DNA of 64,000 nt from Dipteris shenzhenensis (GCA_047967505.1 CM106541.1), one strand, 5' to 3'. Shown: positions 12,518 to 22,982, numbered from the stretch's first letter. Notes: generated from the sequence alone by a model not told the origin. Made by a program: numbers and translations.

Positions 12518-12695
12518 TCATGTTAGTTGTCTAATCTAAATCTTTCATCTCACATTAGCTGTCTAATTAAAATCTTTCGTGGTACAAAAGTTCACTTATC
12601 GAAATCTTTCAGTCTCACATTAGTGATCTAATCAAAATCTTTCATCTCACATTACGTGTCAACAAATCGAAATCTTTCATCTCATTATTATCACT
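12518..12695 (+). repeat. Short tandem repeats of an AAATCTTTCATCTCACATTA unit
   Basis: A unit of about 35-60 bases built around ATCTTTCATCTCACATTAG and TGTCTAATC recurs about five times with small changes. No coding signal is seen. Confidence 0.7.
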
Positions 12696-12934
12696 GCACT
12701 GGCGTGGATCCAAGGACACTATCTAGTCACTTAGTTGAGAAAACATTACCCAAGTAAACTCTAGAGAAGATTAACAATTCATAGGTTACACACAGATTAC
12801 ATAGATTACAATCCTTCCCTTCATGCCACTTCCTCTTTCCTTTCCTTGATTTGAGCTATGGTTGTAGGCTCGACCCTTTTTGCTCCTTTTTGGAAGGGGG
12901 TTGGTTCCTCCCTTCAAGCTCCTTTTCCTCATAG

Positions 12935-14777
12935 TCAGGTTCGGTTGTCTTTAAGATCTTTTGCCCAAATGGCAAATTGAGCTGCAGCATCTACTTTCTC
13001 GTTGTAGATAGCTGTAGCAAGCAGGCACATTTGATCTGTCCATGACCTGGGCAATGGCAAATGGCATTCTCTATGTAGCGATTTTGTATGCACCCAAACT
13101 CCAAAGCAAAAAATGTGCACAGGGTGGTAGCATGCAGGCCATCAGATACAGCAGAGTCATCTATGATGGGGGCATGGCAAACCATGCATTTCAGACCCTA
13201 CTACATAGCAGGATAGGCATCCGATTGAACTATTGTAGCCGTTAATACCACAGTCTTGCTCTGTACATGACGAAGTTACTTCTTAATTCCTTCCTCCCTC
13301 ATCCTAAGGATGCAGATGTTCTCCTTCATCTCCTCCACTTTTTGCTCACTTTGTGCAATAGCTGCATCAGAATCCCTCAACATCTGTTGAACTTTCATAA
13401 ATTTCTAAAAAACTTCTTCGTGGGCGGTTTCCAAGATTTCCACTCTAGTTTGGAAATCTCGCAGGGTGACGGACTGCTTTTTATAACTATTGAAAGCCAT
13501 GGCAAGCTTGTGCAAACATCTATCGTGATCTTCTTGCAGGGTATTGTAGGTTGCTCTATGGGCTTCCAACAGTGTTTCATAAAAACAACCGTCACTGTGG
13601 CTGCTGCAAAATTCTCCACCATGGTGGCTAGAACTTGCTCCACTGTGGTGGCTACTCTTTGCATCCTTCCTGGCCTGGGGAGCTGCCTCGTCTTCTCCAC
13701 CCAGCGGCTCTCTACCCCATTCTTCCTGGCCTCGAAGCACTCTCATAGTTCCTACATCACCATCTGGTTTTTGCATTCTTCCTTTTTAGCTCTTCCATCA
13801 TTTGGTCTTTTTCAATGTTCAATGAGTTTTGCATGTTGCAGAGCCGTTTGTAAAGACCCTCCTTTTCAGCTCTATGGTCTTCAAGGTCCTTTTGCATCTT
13901 TTCTAGCTCCTTGTCTGCCATGTCCTCATCCTTTCTCACTTCTTCAGAGCTCCTTCATGTGCTTCTCTGCTTCTTCTCTTCTATGCTTTTCCATGTCGAC
14001 CAATTTTGTGGTGGCCTCAGCTCTTGTGCCTGCAAGGCCCTCGCTTGTGCCTCCTCTACCTTGGCTTCTACACCTTCCCTGATACTTTTCTCAAGTTGCG
14101 CTGCCTTTGCTGCATCGATGTTTTTCTCTTGTAGAAAAGTCACATTCTGAGACATCTGTTTCTTGTATTGCTCAAAAATCCCTTTGAGGGTGGATGCCAT
14201 CACGTGCATTGCAACTCTAGTGGACTGAGATGATAATTGGGATTCTCCATCCATGCAATTCTTTAGGTTGGTTAACACGCTCTTGTAGATTGCCCTTGAG
14301 AAAGATACATCACGTCCTTTCAATTGCTCTATTGCTGCTTGAACCTGCTAGAACTTGCAGGTTCCTCTTGTATCCAGGTAAGAAGTGAATTGTCTTCTTT
14401 AGTACATCTTGGAGGTTTGCTGGCAAGCTCGAAATCTTGACTCCACCATCTTTACTTATCTGAGCGTTGGGGTATACATCTAGAATATCCTATCTCTTCC
14501 ACCGCTTCTCGAAAAAGTGTGCTTGCGTACTACCTCCAAAAATTCCTAGAGCCTTTTCAATCACGCTTTCATTGATGGCAATCTTGTGACCTTGATAGAC
14601 TAGTTGTCCCTCCACGTTCACCTCCTGCACCATCCTGGTGAAGTTTTGGAGAGCATCCAAATTGGGCTTTTGAATAGTGAGAGAGGAGCTCCCATATGTC
14701 ACGATTTCAAGATGAGGGGGGGAGGGGCTTTGGCACTGTATTGCAAAGGGGGAGGAAAGATTGTGTGAGGAGCCCAC
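12935..14777 (-). pseudogene. Coiled-coil protein pseudogene with Cys/His-rich C-terminal end
   Basis: On the minus strand an N-terminal part (14777-14490, NLDALQNFTRMVQEVN.., IAINESVIEKALGIF) continues across a stop and frameshift into a Lys/Glu/Gln-rich stretch (14323-13757). That stretch has heptad-like spacing (DKELEKMQKDLEDHRAEKE), indicating a coiled coil. A C-terminal piece (about 13200-12935) has MVCHAPIIDD.., ICHCPGHGQIKCAC and a final AQFAIWAKDLKDN. The Cys/His pattern might be a degenerate zinc-binding end. At least three frame breaks are seen. I do not recognise the family. It may be a TE-associated or host gene; no intact start-to-stop frame remains. Confidence 0.55.
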
Positions 14778-14959
14778 GGACTACGCAGGGTCCATTACGA
14801 GAGGGGATAGAAGTTGCAGGAAGAGTGCAAGGAAGAAAGAAATGGTCAAGAGGGACAGAAGAGGAAGCAGTGAAGGAAATGGAAAAGTGGAGACTTGAGA
14901 TTACAAGAGAGAACTAAACGTTTGAAAGGGATACAAGAGGAAATAGTTAAGGGAATGGA

Positions 14960-15910
14960 ATAACCGACTACACTGTCAAGGCGAGAGCCACCGTGGTGGT
15001 TGTAGCTCGACTACTGTCAAGGTAAGAGCCACCACAATGGTTGGCCCAAATTTTGAATAATTCAAGGCGACAGTATTGACTTGCATGGTAATGAATGATT
15101 AGAGGTGGTGGCATCTAAGATTCCAGCCACCGCGGTGGCCCACAATTACTCAGCTTCCAGTTACCACCACCGGGCTTGCATGCATGATTACTATGAGTGT
15201 AGTAAATTATGGTAATGAGGGATTAGTCGTGATTAGGCTTCATGATTTATTTTTGTGGGAATTACTGCCCGATGGTGGTGGCTGTCATCAGCCATGGCTA
15301 CGATTCTACCGTGCCACCGCTCACCCACCACCGCACTTTAGCATGCATGATCACTATGAGTACAGTGAAAATTACTAGTCATGCCATTGCTCACCCACCA
15401 CCGTGCTTTAGCATGCATGATTACTACAAGTGCAGTAAATTACAATAATGAGGGATTAGAGGTGATTAGGCTTCACGATTTACTTTTGTGGGAATTACTG
15501 CCCGATGGTGGTGGTTGTCATCAGCCATGGGTACAATTCCATCGTGCCACTGCTCAAGCATCATCGTGCTTTAGCATGCATGATCACTACGAGTGCAGTA
15601 AAAATTACCAGTCATGCCACCGCTCACCCACCACAGTGCTTTAGCATGCATGATCACTACGAGTGTAGTAAAAATTACTAGTCACCGGTAATGAGTGATA
15701 AGACATGGTAATGAGAATTACTGCCCGAAGGTGGTGGCTCTCATTAGCCATGTCTATCGTGGCTAAGTTAATTACCAGCCACCGGAGTGGCACCACATGA
15801 CATCTTCTTCATGATTACTAGCCCATCTAGGGGATTCCACCACGGTGGCTTGCAATTAATATGGATGGAACCCCAGGCTCCAGCCACCACGGTGGCTTGA
15901 GCTTTATATA
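14960..15910 (+). repeat. Array of diverged direct repeats rich in CCACCGNGGTGG and GCATGCATGA
   Basis: GCATGCATGATYACTA recurs at 15178, about 15343, 15411, 15574 and about 15641. A 233-base unit (15178-15410) is repeated at 15411 onward with TGAGGGATTAG and ATTACTGCCCGATGGTGGTGG. CCACCGYGGTGG-type palindromic cores are scattered on both sides. Apparent ORFs inside just repeat with the DNA unit and are not supported as genes. Confidence 0.85.
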
Positions 15911-16100
15911 TATATATAAGATTCGTGGCATTTGGCATCTTATTGCATTGCTTTGATCCATCCATGCTCTACTACTTTGCTCCACACCCCTCCCTATCTC
16001 TTTCCTGCCCTTGCTCTACTTTGCTCCACGCTCCCTCCTCCAACTCTCATCACTGCATTTGCTCCCCTACTCATCTTCTGCTCACCCACTCATCTTCAGC

Positions 16101-16385
16101 ATGCCTAGTTGGTTCCCCCCTCGATGCTCTGTGATTCTAATAATATATGCCTTCACATATAAGGTCATTGCATTGCACTCGCATGGAATAGAAATGCTTG
16201 CACTAGTGGAGACTCTTCATTCCCACAGGCGACTCCACACACATCTGAATGTCATCACCTTGGATGACATGCTCATAGAGGGCCTCTTTGTGGTTATGCG
16301 GTGTGGGATCCCCCTAGATGTCGACGAAGCCCTCAATATTTTCAGAGTAGAGTACTCTCAACTTGTTGGGGGGGTGATTAACTGA
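16101..16385 (+). CDS. Short ORF of unknown function, 94 codons
   Basis: The ATG at 16101 opens a frame reading MPSWFPPRC.., then a segment LVETLHSHRRLHTHLNVITL and DVDEALNIFRVEYSQLVGG, ending in TGA. The middle and end look like real protein (mixed composition, amphipathic), unlike the low-complexity frames nearby. I recognise no domain. It follows a TATATATATA run near 15906 that could act as a TATA region. It may be a fragment of a TE-associated gene; support is weak. Confidence 0.3.
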   Translation: MPSWFPPRCSVILIIYAFTYKVIALHSHGIEMLALVETLHSHRRLHTHLNVITLDDMLIEGLFVVMRCGIPLDVDEALNIFRVEYSQLVGGVIN

Positions 16386-16950
16386 GTCCTCACAATCTGC
16401 ATGGTCTTCGGCCTCTCCATCGTATTCTCCTTCGGCTCCTTAAAAATTGTGAATGCAATAAGCTAGATTGGCTGAAAACTGAGTTGTACAAATTCCTCAC
16501 TGTATGTAATGTTTTGGTCTCTAAGAGACTAAGGCAGTTATATAATCTCTTTTTATTTAATTTGAGGCTCTAATCCTACACTATTGTTAACTTTTATATT
16601 TGTATTTGAATGGTTATGGCCGCTACTTGTAATCTTTTGTTTAAGGCTCTCAGCAATTGCCGAGTTTTTATAAATGTAAGATCCTCTGTTCAATTTTTTC
16701 TCGGTGTAAGTTGATAATTTATATATTATCTATTATTGGACGTAAATGTACATTGTAATCTCTTTTGCTCAATTATCACTCGATAAATTGTACTTTTGCT
16801 ATCATTTATATTTACTACAACAAGGACTAAATACCAGGAAAGGACTACAATTTCCTTGGTTTATGACTAAAATAGTGCTAAAATAACTCCAACGACCCCA
16901 CTGTTGTGGTTGCATGGAGATACATCTAGAAAAATACAATTAAACTTTCA
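16386..16950. other. No recognisable gene
   Basis: AT-rich sequence with short poly-T/A runs and no motif recognised. Confidence 0.45.
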
Positions 16951-16951
16951 G

Positions 16952-17117
16952 AAAATGCAATTGACGATATGGCCCTTGAGGGGTCCCCTTTAGGGGCAAG
17001 GGCCATATCGACATGCCATTTCTGTCCAGTGGCATCCTGCATATTGTATAATGCACGTAGATATGGCCCTTGCTCCTAAAGGGAACCCCTCAAGGCCCAT
17101 ATCATCAATTGCATTTT
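16952..17117. repeat. Fold-back element, copy 1 (ATATGGCCCTTGAGGGG family)
   Basis: Two near-perfect inverted arms of about 58 bases (16952-17009 and 17060-17117) flank a 50-base spacer. The arms start AAAATGCAATTGA on the outside. The first arm is itself a hairpin: GATATGGCCCTTG at 16965 pairs with CAAGGGCCATATC ending at 17009. A related inverted repeat is at 37721-37814. No coding capacity; it looks like a miniature fold-back transposon or its terminal part. Confidence 0.8.
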
Positions 17118-17802
17118 GCTTGGTTGCACAACAAAATACATTTTCCTTGGTACACAAATATATAACTCCAAGAACCAGTGTGGTGGCTTTCATAGATCTC
17201 CTCCCGTAATACGTAAAAATAGGTAACAGAGCTATAACTCCAAGAACCAATGCAGTGGTCTCTCCAAGAGCATAGGCCAGAGACTGCGCTACGTCCCAGT
17301 GATAGGTGGCAAAAAGCTGCAGCAAAAGGCTCCACGATAATAAGTGATCAGGCAGCGTAGGCCAGAGATTAGCGCTGCACGAAGCAGTGCAGAGATGCCA
17401 TGTGTCGAGCTATGTGGTATTTTGAATAAATAGATTGCGTCTCATTATTATGCCAACTGGTATGCTTTCATGACATCAGGAAAATTTTCGACGATGGCGC
17501 GGGTCTGTGCAAAATTCAAATATTCACCCAGAAGTGCATTGCGTCGCAGCCCCAAAATGGCCCTAAAAATACTTTCGCAATTGGCTACACCTAAGCTAAC
17601 ATTGACCCTCATGCCCATGCCACGTGGACAAGTGTAGTGCACTAGTCCCACCATATGTATCAATGGCCTTCCATTGACAAACCAAGGACATGTACATTTC
17701 ATGCATGCATGTATAGCATCATGTGTGACTCCATATCTACGAGATTTTAGAGTTTTTAAACTCTCAAAATACCGTTATGGTAAATTAATGTCATGCATGG
17801 GC
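17118..17802. other. No assignable gene
   Basis: A minus-strand frame (17702-17448) reads partly protein-like near its end (RNALLGEYLNFAQTRAIVEN), but no domain is recognised and no gene structure is evident. Two near-repeats of TATAACTCCAAGAACCA occur at about 17160 and 17232. Confidence 0.3.
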
Positions 17803-17834
17803 CATACATACATACATACATACATGCATACATA
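17803..17834 (+). repeat. (CATA)n microsatellite
   Basis: About seven CATA units with one TGCA interruption. Confidence 0.9.
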
Positions 17835-18228
17835 TAATTTTCTCATACATTTAAATTACTTTTATTAATTTAAATATAATTAAACTATCTTTTTTATTAA
17901 ATTATTAATTTAAATTGTTATTAAGTGCAACATTATAGAGAGAGATTCTGAAATTTATTATGTGGAAATGACAGTGCCAAAAAGTAAACTTTTGATTCTT
18001 GAACAACATTTTCATAAAGTAAACTTTTCATTTGGGAAGGAGTTTTAAGATTAGTCCAAATGTAGACATATGAGTCCAAAATTAATGAAATAAGTGTTAT
18101 TGTGCTTACTATTAGTTTGGCTCTCTATCCTCTCATACCCCCCTTATCACAAGCTTGCCACTTGGACCTTTTCGAGTTACTATAGTACCTTTCCATTTGG
18201 TTGCAGCATTCATTATTTATATTTTCCA

Positions 18229-18262
<34 letters not shown>

Positions 18263-19009
18263 GTATATATACACTTATACACTTTGCTTTCTCTATTACT
18301 TTGTTGTTTGTGTAGTTCATTTTATTGATTCTTTCCCCTATATTTATGTATATTTGTCTCTCTCTATTTATAAAGAAATAAATAAAAAATTATATATTTT
18401 TACACTCTCTTTACTATTGTTTATTAACACTCTCTTTAAAGTTCCCTTATTTTTATTCTTTCATTTTTATTAAGTTATCTCACTATATGCTTTCATTTTT
18501 AAGGTATATAGATTTATTTCGCTTTAGGTTTTAAAAGGCCCTTTAACTCATTCATTGTTTAATCCCCTTAATTTCATCTAAGTTCCTTTAAATAAACTTG
18601 ATCTTTGCTCCTAGACATATATTTCCTTTTTATGAGGTTTTGATGGCCCTTATGATTTATTATCTAAGGTTCTCATTTTCCCCCCTTTAGCTTACATTTA
18701 TATTCTTTATTGAAAATTCACAAGGGTCCCTTAATTAACCTTCTTGGCCCTTCTAAATTTTTTCTTTGTCCTTCAAACCTCTTATTATTTTGTAAAATTT
18801 ATCTATATGTATGCATTTAAAGTTTATTCATTGCTTAAGTGCTTATATTTGTTCCTACAAAATTTTGTTTATTTTTTTCAATTGCATCATTCAATTATGT
18901 TTTTTGATTCGTTGAGTAGGAGCCGTGGTTTTTTTCAATATACTTTAAATACACCTATTTTTTCTTTTACTTTTTAGCATTCTTATTGCTTAGACACTTT
19001 AAACATGGG
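17835..19009. other. AT-rich gene-free stretch
   Basis: Strongly AT-rich with poly-T runs and pyrimidine-biased plus strand. The open frames are hydrophobic, Phe/Leu/Ile/Tyr-rich translations of T-rich DNA. No motif recognised. Confidence 0.5.
18231..18261. repeat. (AT)n microsatellite
   Basis: About fifteen uninterrupted AT units, followed by a few TATA-like repeats. Confidence 0.95.
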
Positions 19010-19249
19010 CATCAGAAGAAGATAGAGCTCATGTCACTCGGGGTCAAAGCTTTCGGAGAAACCATGGCCATCCATAGACATTGTGTCCTAGCATCCATTC
19101 CTCTTCCCTGATAAGGGATAACCCACCTGGCAAATGGATAGTACTGGTCGGATCATAGCATCTTTAATAAACACTTACTCAAGGGCAGTCCCAATCGGCA
19201 ACCCAAAACTTCCAAAAGAGGAACGAATGACCAAACACATTCAACATTA

Positions 19250-19945
19250 AAAAAAAACGGAGCTCATTTTGGGGCCTTTTAGGTTAGACAAAAAATAGAG
19301 ATCCTCCACTGAGAGAGAGGCTAACGTTACATTGGAAATGCTTTTCTTTTGTTAAAAAAATGGACTTTATCTCTCTAGAGATGCTTGACACATTGACATT
19401 TTGAAGTTCTCGCTCTTGTTTTCTAGTGTGTCATAAATGCTATACCAAATCCTGAAAGAGATAAATTGAATTTTGAAGTTCCTGCTCGAGCATTTTTTAG
19501 TGTGTCATAAATGCCTCTCCAGAGAGGTCAAAATGACCAAAACAGGTGCCTGATAGAAATGTGCTTAAAAAAGCAATTTGGGCACTTGGCTTGTGGGTGC
19601 TTAAGAAAGCTATTTGGGCACTTGGCCGCCACAAGCCAAGTGCCCAAATCGCTTTCTTAAGCACACTCCTGTCATGCGCCTATTCTAGTCATTTTGACCC
19701 CTTCGTGAGGCCAAGTTTAGTGAGTTAAAAGTTGTTTTGGGGGTTTTCGCCTGCTCTGGACACAATGGTGATGCTAAAACTACCAAATTCCACACCAAAA
19801 TAGTCCAAATCTATTTCCAATTAAATGCTCAACCGTATAAATTTGTGCTTCTCACTCTATAAAATATTAATTTTGAGCGAAGAAAATGAGAAAATCATGA
19901 ATTTCTTACAAGGCCCCAAAATGAGCTCCGCTTTTTTCGAATTGG
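19250..19945. mobile_element. Non-autonomous inverted-repeat element (MITE-like), copy 1
   Basis: The same 19 bases, CGGAGCTCATTTTGGGGCC, occur near the left end (about 19258-19276, plus) and, reverse-complemented, near the right end (about 19914-19932). Short A/T runs lie just outside. The roughly 0.7-kb interval has no transposase and contains a large internal hairpin. It interrupts the HUH-like ORF, so it is a genuine insertion. Target-site duplications could not be fixed. Confidence 0.7.
19525..19701. repeat. Long internal hairpin inside the MITE-like element
   Basis: Outer arms GGTCAAAATGAC (19526) and GTCATTTTGACC (19689) enclose a stem of about 50 bases (about 19544-19596 with 19629-19681). 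The loop region (19597-19628) is a direct duplicate of part of the stem, carrying GTGCTTAAGAAAGC and TTTGGGCACTTGG. If transcribed it would form a stable stem-loop. Confidence 0.8.
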
Positions 19946-20520
19946 CTGCTCAAACAAACTCGATTCTTGATCTCGTCTGCCCCATACCTGACATACAACT
20001 CTATCCTGGCTTCTAAATCTCCATCTGGCCTCTTTATGTACCAGCTGAGATATTTCTGCAAAAATTTGTTCATGGTATGTATGCTCTAAGCAGATATTCG
20101 TATAACCATTTGGAAATGTAAGTGAGACAAAGCAGCTCCACGTTCCACAGCAAAAAATTTGGAGACACAAGCCTCCTGCAAGAACTTCTCTACATTCACA
20201 ATCAATATCGCCTCCTCCGATCCTAATGGCTGGTGGTTACACTCAATTCAAACATCTTTGGCTCTCCCCTTTTCCACTAAACCTCTGCAGACAATTGCAA
20301 CACTTACCTCGATCCATCAACCTCATTGTGTCCTTCCAGCTTCGTCAAAATGGTATGCATCGCTCTTGTCATCTTGCTCGTTTGATTCCGCTGCGCCACA
20401 ATGCCTTGCCATAACCTTGGCGTTCATCCCGCGTTTCTTGACCCACACCCTCCATCTCACCTCCATCTCACGTTCGACGCATATATCACCATCTCCACCA
20501 GCATCATCGAATACGTGAAC

Positions 20521-20917
20521 GTGGTGCTACGCATGAATGATAGCAACAACGAAACCCCCTATTAAACTTGCGCATGGAAATCTCGAGAAGGCACACATGG
20601 CAAGAGAGGATAGGTGGCCTCACATGCAACCCCTTCCCCCAAAACAACCCCAAAGACACAAACTAATTAATTGATTCGACTTTTGAACAACTTGGGGGCC
20701 TATTCAACAACGCTTTTCCCAAAGAAAAACTATAAACACACCCATTCCATAGGCCCCGTGGAGGGTCAAAAGATTATATACCCCAATTTTATTTCTCAAA
20801 ATTGCCACACGGCATCCAAAATTAGCACGAGGCTCTTGATTGGGCGCACCGTTAAGAATAGCGAAGGCAGGCTGAAATAGGCCAATGCTTCAAGTAAATA
20901 ATAGCGTCACCTCGAGC
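20521..20917. other. Upstream region of the proline-rich gene
   Basis: Intergenic DNA without a supported gene; likely holds the promoter of the gene starting at 20995. A plus-strand frame at 20671-20880 has no recognisable features. Confidence 0.45.
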
Positions 20918-20927
20918 TTTATAATAA
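20918..20927 (+). promoter_or_regulatory. Candidate TATA box of the proline-rich gene
   Basis: TTTATAATAA lies about 70 bases before the chosen ATG. In plants transcription usually starts about 30 bases after the TATA box, giving a 5' leader of roughly 40-50 bases. The spacing is reasonable but no transcript evidence is available. Confidence 0.4.
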
Positions 20928-20994
20928 GAGTCCTCATAGAGCAGCTTCTTCGTATTGCGACTACACAGACATATCTCGACGTGCAGTGCTAGCT

Positions 20995-21933
20995 ATGGCG
21001 AAGACGACGACGACGACGAAGATGACTACAACGAGCTGGATCTTGGCGCAGCTCCCTCTTGTGGCGTCGCTGCTGCTGTGGAGCTCCCCCTGCGCTCTGG
21101 CTATCCGAGGGAGAGAGCTGGGCTGGTTCAAGCACGGTGGCTATGGCGGAATGCCCATGGGAGGAGGTGGTGGCTATGGCGGAATGCCCATGGGAGGAGC
21201 ACCATACCCTCCAGGCGGTCTTCCTCCGTATGGACCTTTGCCTACAGGCTATGGTGCTCCTGTCATTCCTGCTCCTACTCCTCCTTATGTCACCCCCCCA
21301 GCAGCTCCCGCTTTCGTTTCTCCCCCCACCCCTATTGCACCACCTCCTCCTCCACCCCCAGCTCCTCCCGCTCCAGTAGCTGCAGCTCCCCCTACCTTTG
21401 TTTCTCCTGCGCCACCTGCTCCTTACGCTTCCCCTCCCTCCCCCCCCACCCCTCCTGCACCAGCTGTACCCCCCCCCACTTTTGCAGCTCCCGCGGCTCC
21501 TGCTATAACTCCTCCTTACGCTGCTGGCGCTCCTGCTTTCGCAGCTCCTCCTTCCCCCCCCGGTCCCCCCACCCCTTCTGCACCAGCTCCCCCTACGTTT
21601 GCAGCTCCTGCTTTAGCTCCTCCTTACGCTGCTGCTCCTGCTTTCGCAGCTCCTCCTCCCCCCACTCCCCCCACCCCTTCTGCACCAGCCCCCCCTACGT
21701 TTGCAGCTCCCACTACTAGTCCTCCTTACGTATCCGTTCCTGCTTTCGCAGCTCCTGCCCCCCCAACTCCTTCCGCACCAGCTCCCCCCCCCCCAACTCC
21801 TTCCGCACCAGCTCCCCCTACGTTTGCAGCTCCCACTACGCCTGCTGCTGCCGCTCCGCCGCCTCCTCCACCCACGTTTGCAGCTCCATCTGGTCCGGCT
21901 CCCGTGATGCCATCCTATCCACCTGGGCAGTAG
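20995..21933 (+). CDS. Secreted proline/alanine-rich protein (hydroxyproline-rich glycoprotein-like)
   Basis: Uninterrupted 312-codon frame from ATG (20995, good context with G at -3 and +4) to TAG. Residues 1-36 form a Thr-rich start and a hydrophobic stretch (LAQLPLVASLLLW, cleavage likely after CALA), i.e. a signal peptide. A Gly-rich segment with YGGMPMGG repeated twice follows. From about residue 85 on, the protein is almost wholly Pro and Ala with Ser, Thr, Val and Phe, including repeats such as PSAPAPPTFAAP and runs of up to seven Pro. Such AP/SP/TP-rich sequences are typical of arabinogalactan and extensin-like wall proteins whose prolines become hydroxylated and glycosylated. No Cys-rich domain or GPI signal is seen at the C-terminus (ends PSYPPGQ). 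The region is clearly GC-richer than its surroundings. It is the only intact gene I can support. Confidence 0.8.
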   Translation: MAKTTTTTKMTTTSWILAQLPLVASLLLWSSPCALAIRGRELGWFKHGGYGGMPMGGGGGYGGMPMGGAPYPPGGLPPYGPLPTGYGAPVIPAPTPPYVTPPAAPAFVSPPTPIAPPPPPPPAPPAPVAAAPPTFVSPAPPAPYASPPSPPTPPAPAVPPPTFAAPAAPAITPPYAAGAPAFAAPPSPPGPPTPSAPAPPTFAAPALAPPYAAAPAFAAPPPPTPPTPSAPAPPTFAAPTTSPPYVSVPAFAAPAPPTPSAPAPPPPTPSAPAPPTFAAPTTPAAAAPPPPPPTFAAPSGPAPVMPSYPPGQ

Positions 21934-22101
21934 AGAAGGCCGCCCACGATTGGTTAATCATCGCTTTGCATCAGGTACGAAGGCTCGGAATCAGTTCGCA
22001 ATGTTGTAGCAAGTCTCATTGACTATTGGCTTTCCGTCGTCTTAGTCTAAGGAGTCTCCCGAATTAAACTGTGCCGAGACGTAGTATGCGTAACTCAATC
22101 A

Positions 22102-22263
22102 GCTGGCTGATTCTATGCAGATTTCAAATCAAAAACCGAGTCGACATTTGCAGTCCAACAGTTTCAGGCCCTGGCGAAGCTGTCTGATTCTATGCAGATT
22201 TACAAGCGGTTGCAAATCAAAAACGGGCCCCAGATTTGTAGCCCAGCAGTTTCGGTCCCTGGG
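22102..22263 (+). repeat. Imperfect 80-base direct repeat downstream of the proline-rich gene
   Basis: GCTGNCTGATTCTATGCAGA begins at 22102 and again at 22179. Both copies continue through AAATCAAAAAC, a GCAG/AGTTTC phrase and CCCTGG. Probably in the 3' flank or 3' untranslated region. Confidence 0.8.
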
Positions 22264-22982
22264 GATAGAGAGATAGTGCAATCTACTCTTAGGTTGATGT
22301 CTAGCTTGATCTGTTGAGGAGCTACGTTCATGTCTGTTGAGCATATTAGATTAGAAGGTGGTCCGCTTCAAAAAATATAAACTCATGTTTTGATTTCAAT
22401 TAAGTATTTAGTTTCGAGGTGAAAATTGGCTTGAAGTGTGTTGATTGATTCTACGTTAGTTATTTCTTGAGTCCCTCTTCTACTCATGTTAAGATGAAGC
22501 TTCCTCTCCCAAAACCTTTTGCAGGGCTTGAAGTGTGTTTGGTTGATATGAAGCTTCGTCTCCCACAAACTTTTTGCACTCCCCGTATATGAAGAAACAT
22601 GTCTTTTATGGAGATTGGATTTAGAAGTATTTTCGTTAAGAATGACTAATACCATTGCGTACAAATTTAACGTTATAGGCAACAACATTCTTAAAGCATT
22701 CCGTACGAAATTTAACGTCAACACTATTTGAACTTTTAGGCAACAAGTATTTTGAGTCACCAAGGTGCAATTTTCATGGCTATATAGTGTATTACTATTT
22801 GCTCATCACAATAAATAAGGTTTTGTTTGAAGACAATACATCATATATATATGCAAACGTCAATAAGGTGGAGAACATTAAAAATGGTTTGTCTTTCAGT
22901 AGGGTTCATGTTTATCAGATTTCTCTCTCTATCTTGCTTATAACGATCACTAGAGTTAACGCATTAGCTGGCCGTTATTAAG

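Larger units (their letters stand above)
19010..20520 (-). pseudogene. HUH-endonuclease-like (Rep/replitron-type) ORF pseudogene split by an insertion
   Basis: On the minus strand one frame runs from 20520 to about 19946 with only point stops. It contains VERGAALSHLHFQ, where H-L-H (about 20132-20110) fits an HUH motif (His, hydrophobic, His), and then YVRYGADEIKNRVCL. The similarity breaks off at about 19946, where an inverted-repeat element begins. It resumes beyond it (about 19249-19010) with WVIPYQGRGMD and a tail ending SDMSSIFF. HUH enzymes nick single-stranded DNA and drive rolling-circle or single-strand transposition. Assigning this ORF to that class is inference from the motif and remembered layout. 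Stops include a TGA after GRTQ and a TAG after VIRISA; the region expected between the motif and YVRYG looks shortened. Confidence 0.5.

Noticed and set aside
13267-14082. 271-codon plus-strand ORF
   Set aside because: Lies antisense to the coiled-coil pseudogene; Cys/Ser/Phe-rich shadow without features of its own.
15184-15644. Repeated ORFs with MHDHYECS-like phrases
   Set aside because: The protein repeat follows the DNA repeat unit; frames are not conserved between units beyond that.
18094-18473. Hydrophobic ORFs that could be membrane proteins
   Set aside because: Produced by T-rich and (AT)n DNA; no conserved motif.
20955-21719. 254-codon plus-strand ORF in another frame of the proline-rich gene
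   Set aside because: Ser/Cys/Arg-rich shadow of the Pro/Ala codons; the 20995 frame has the signal peptide and repeats.
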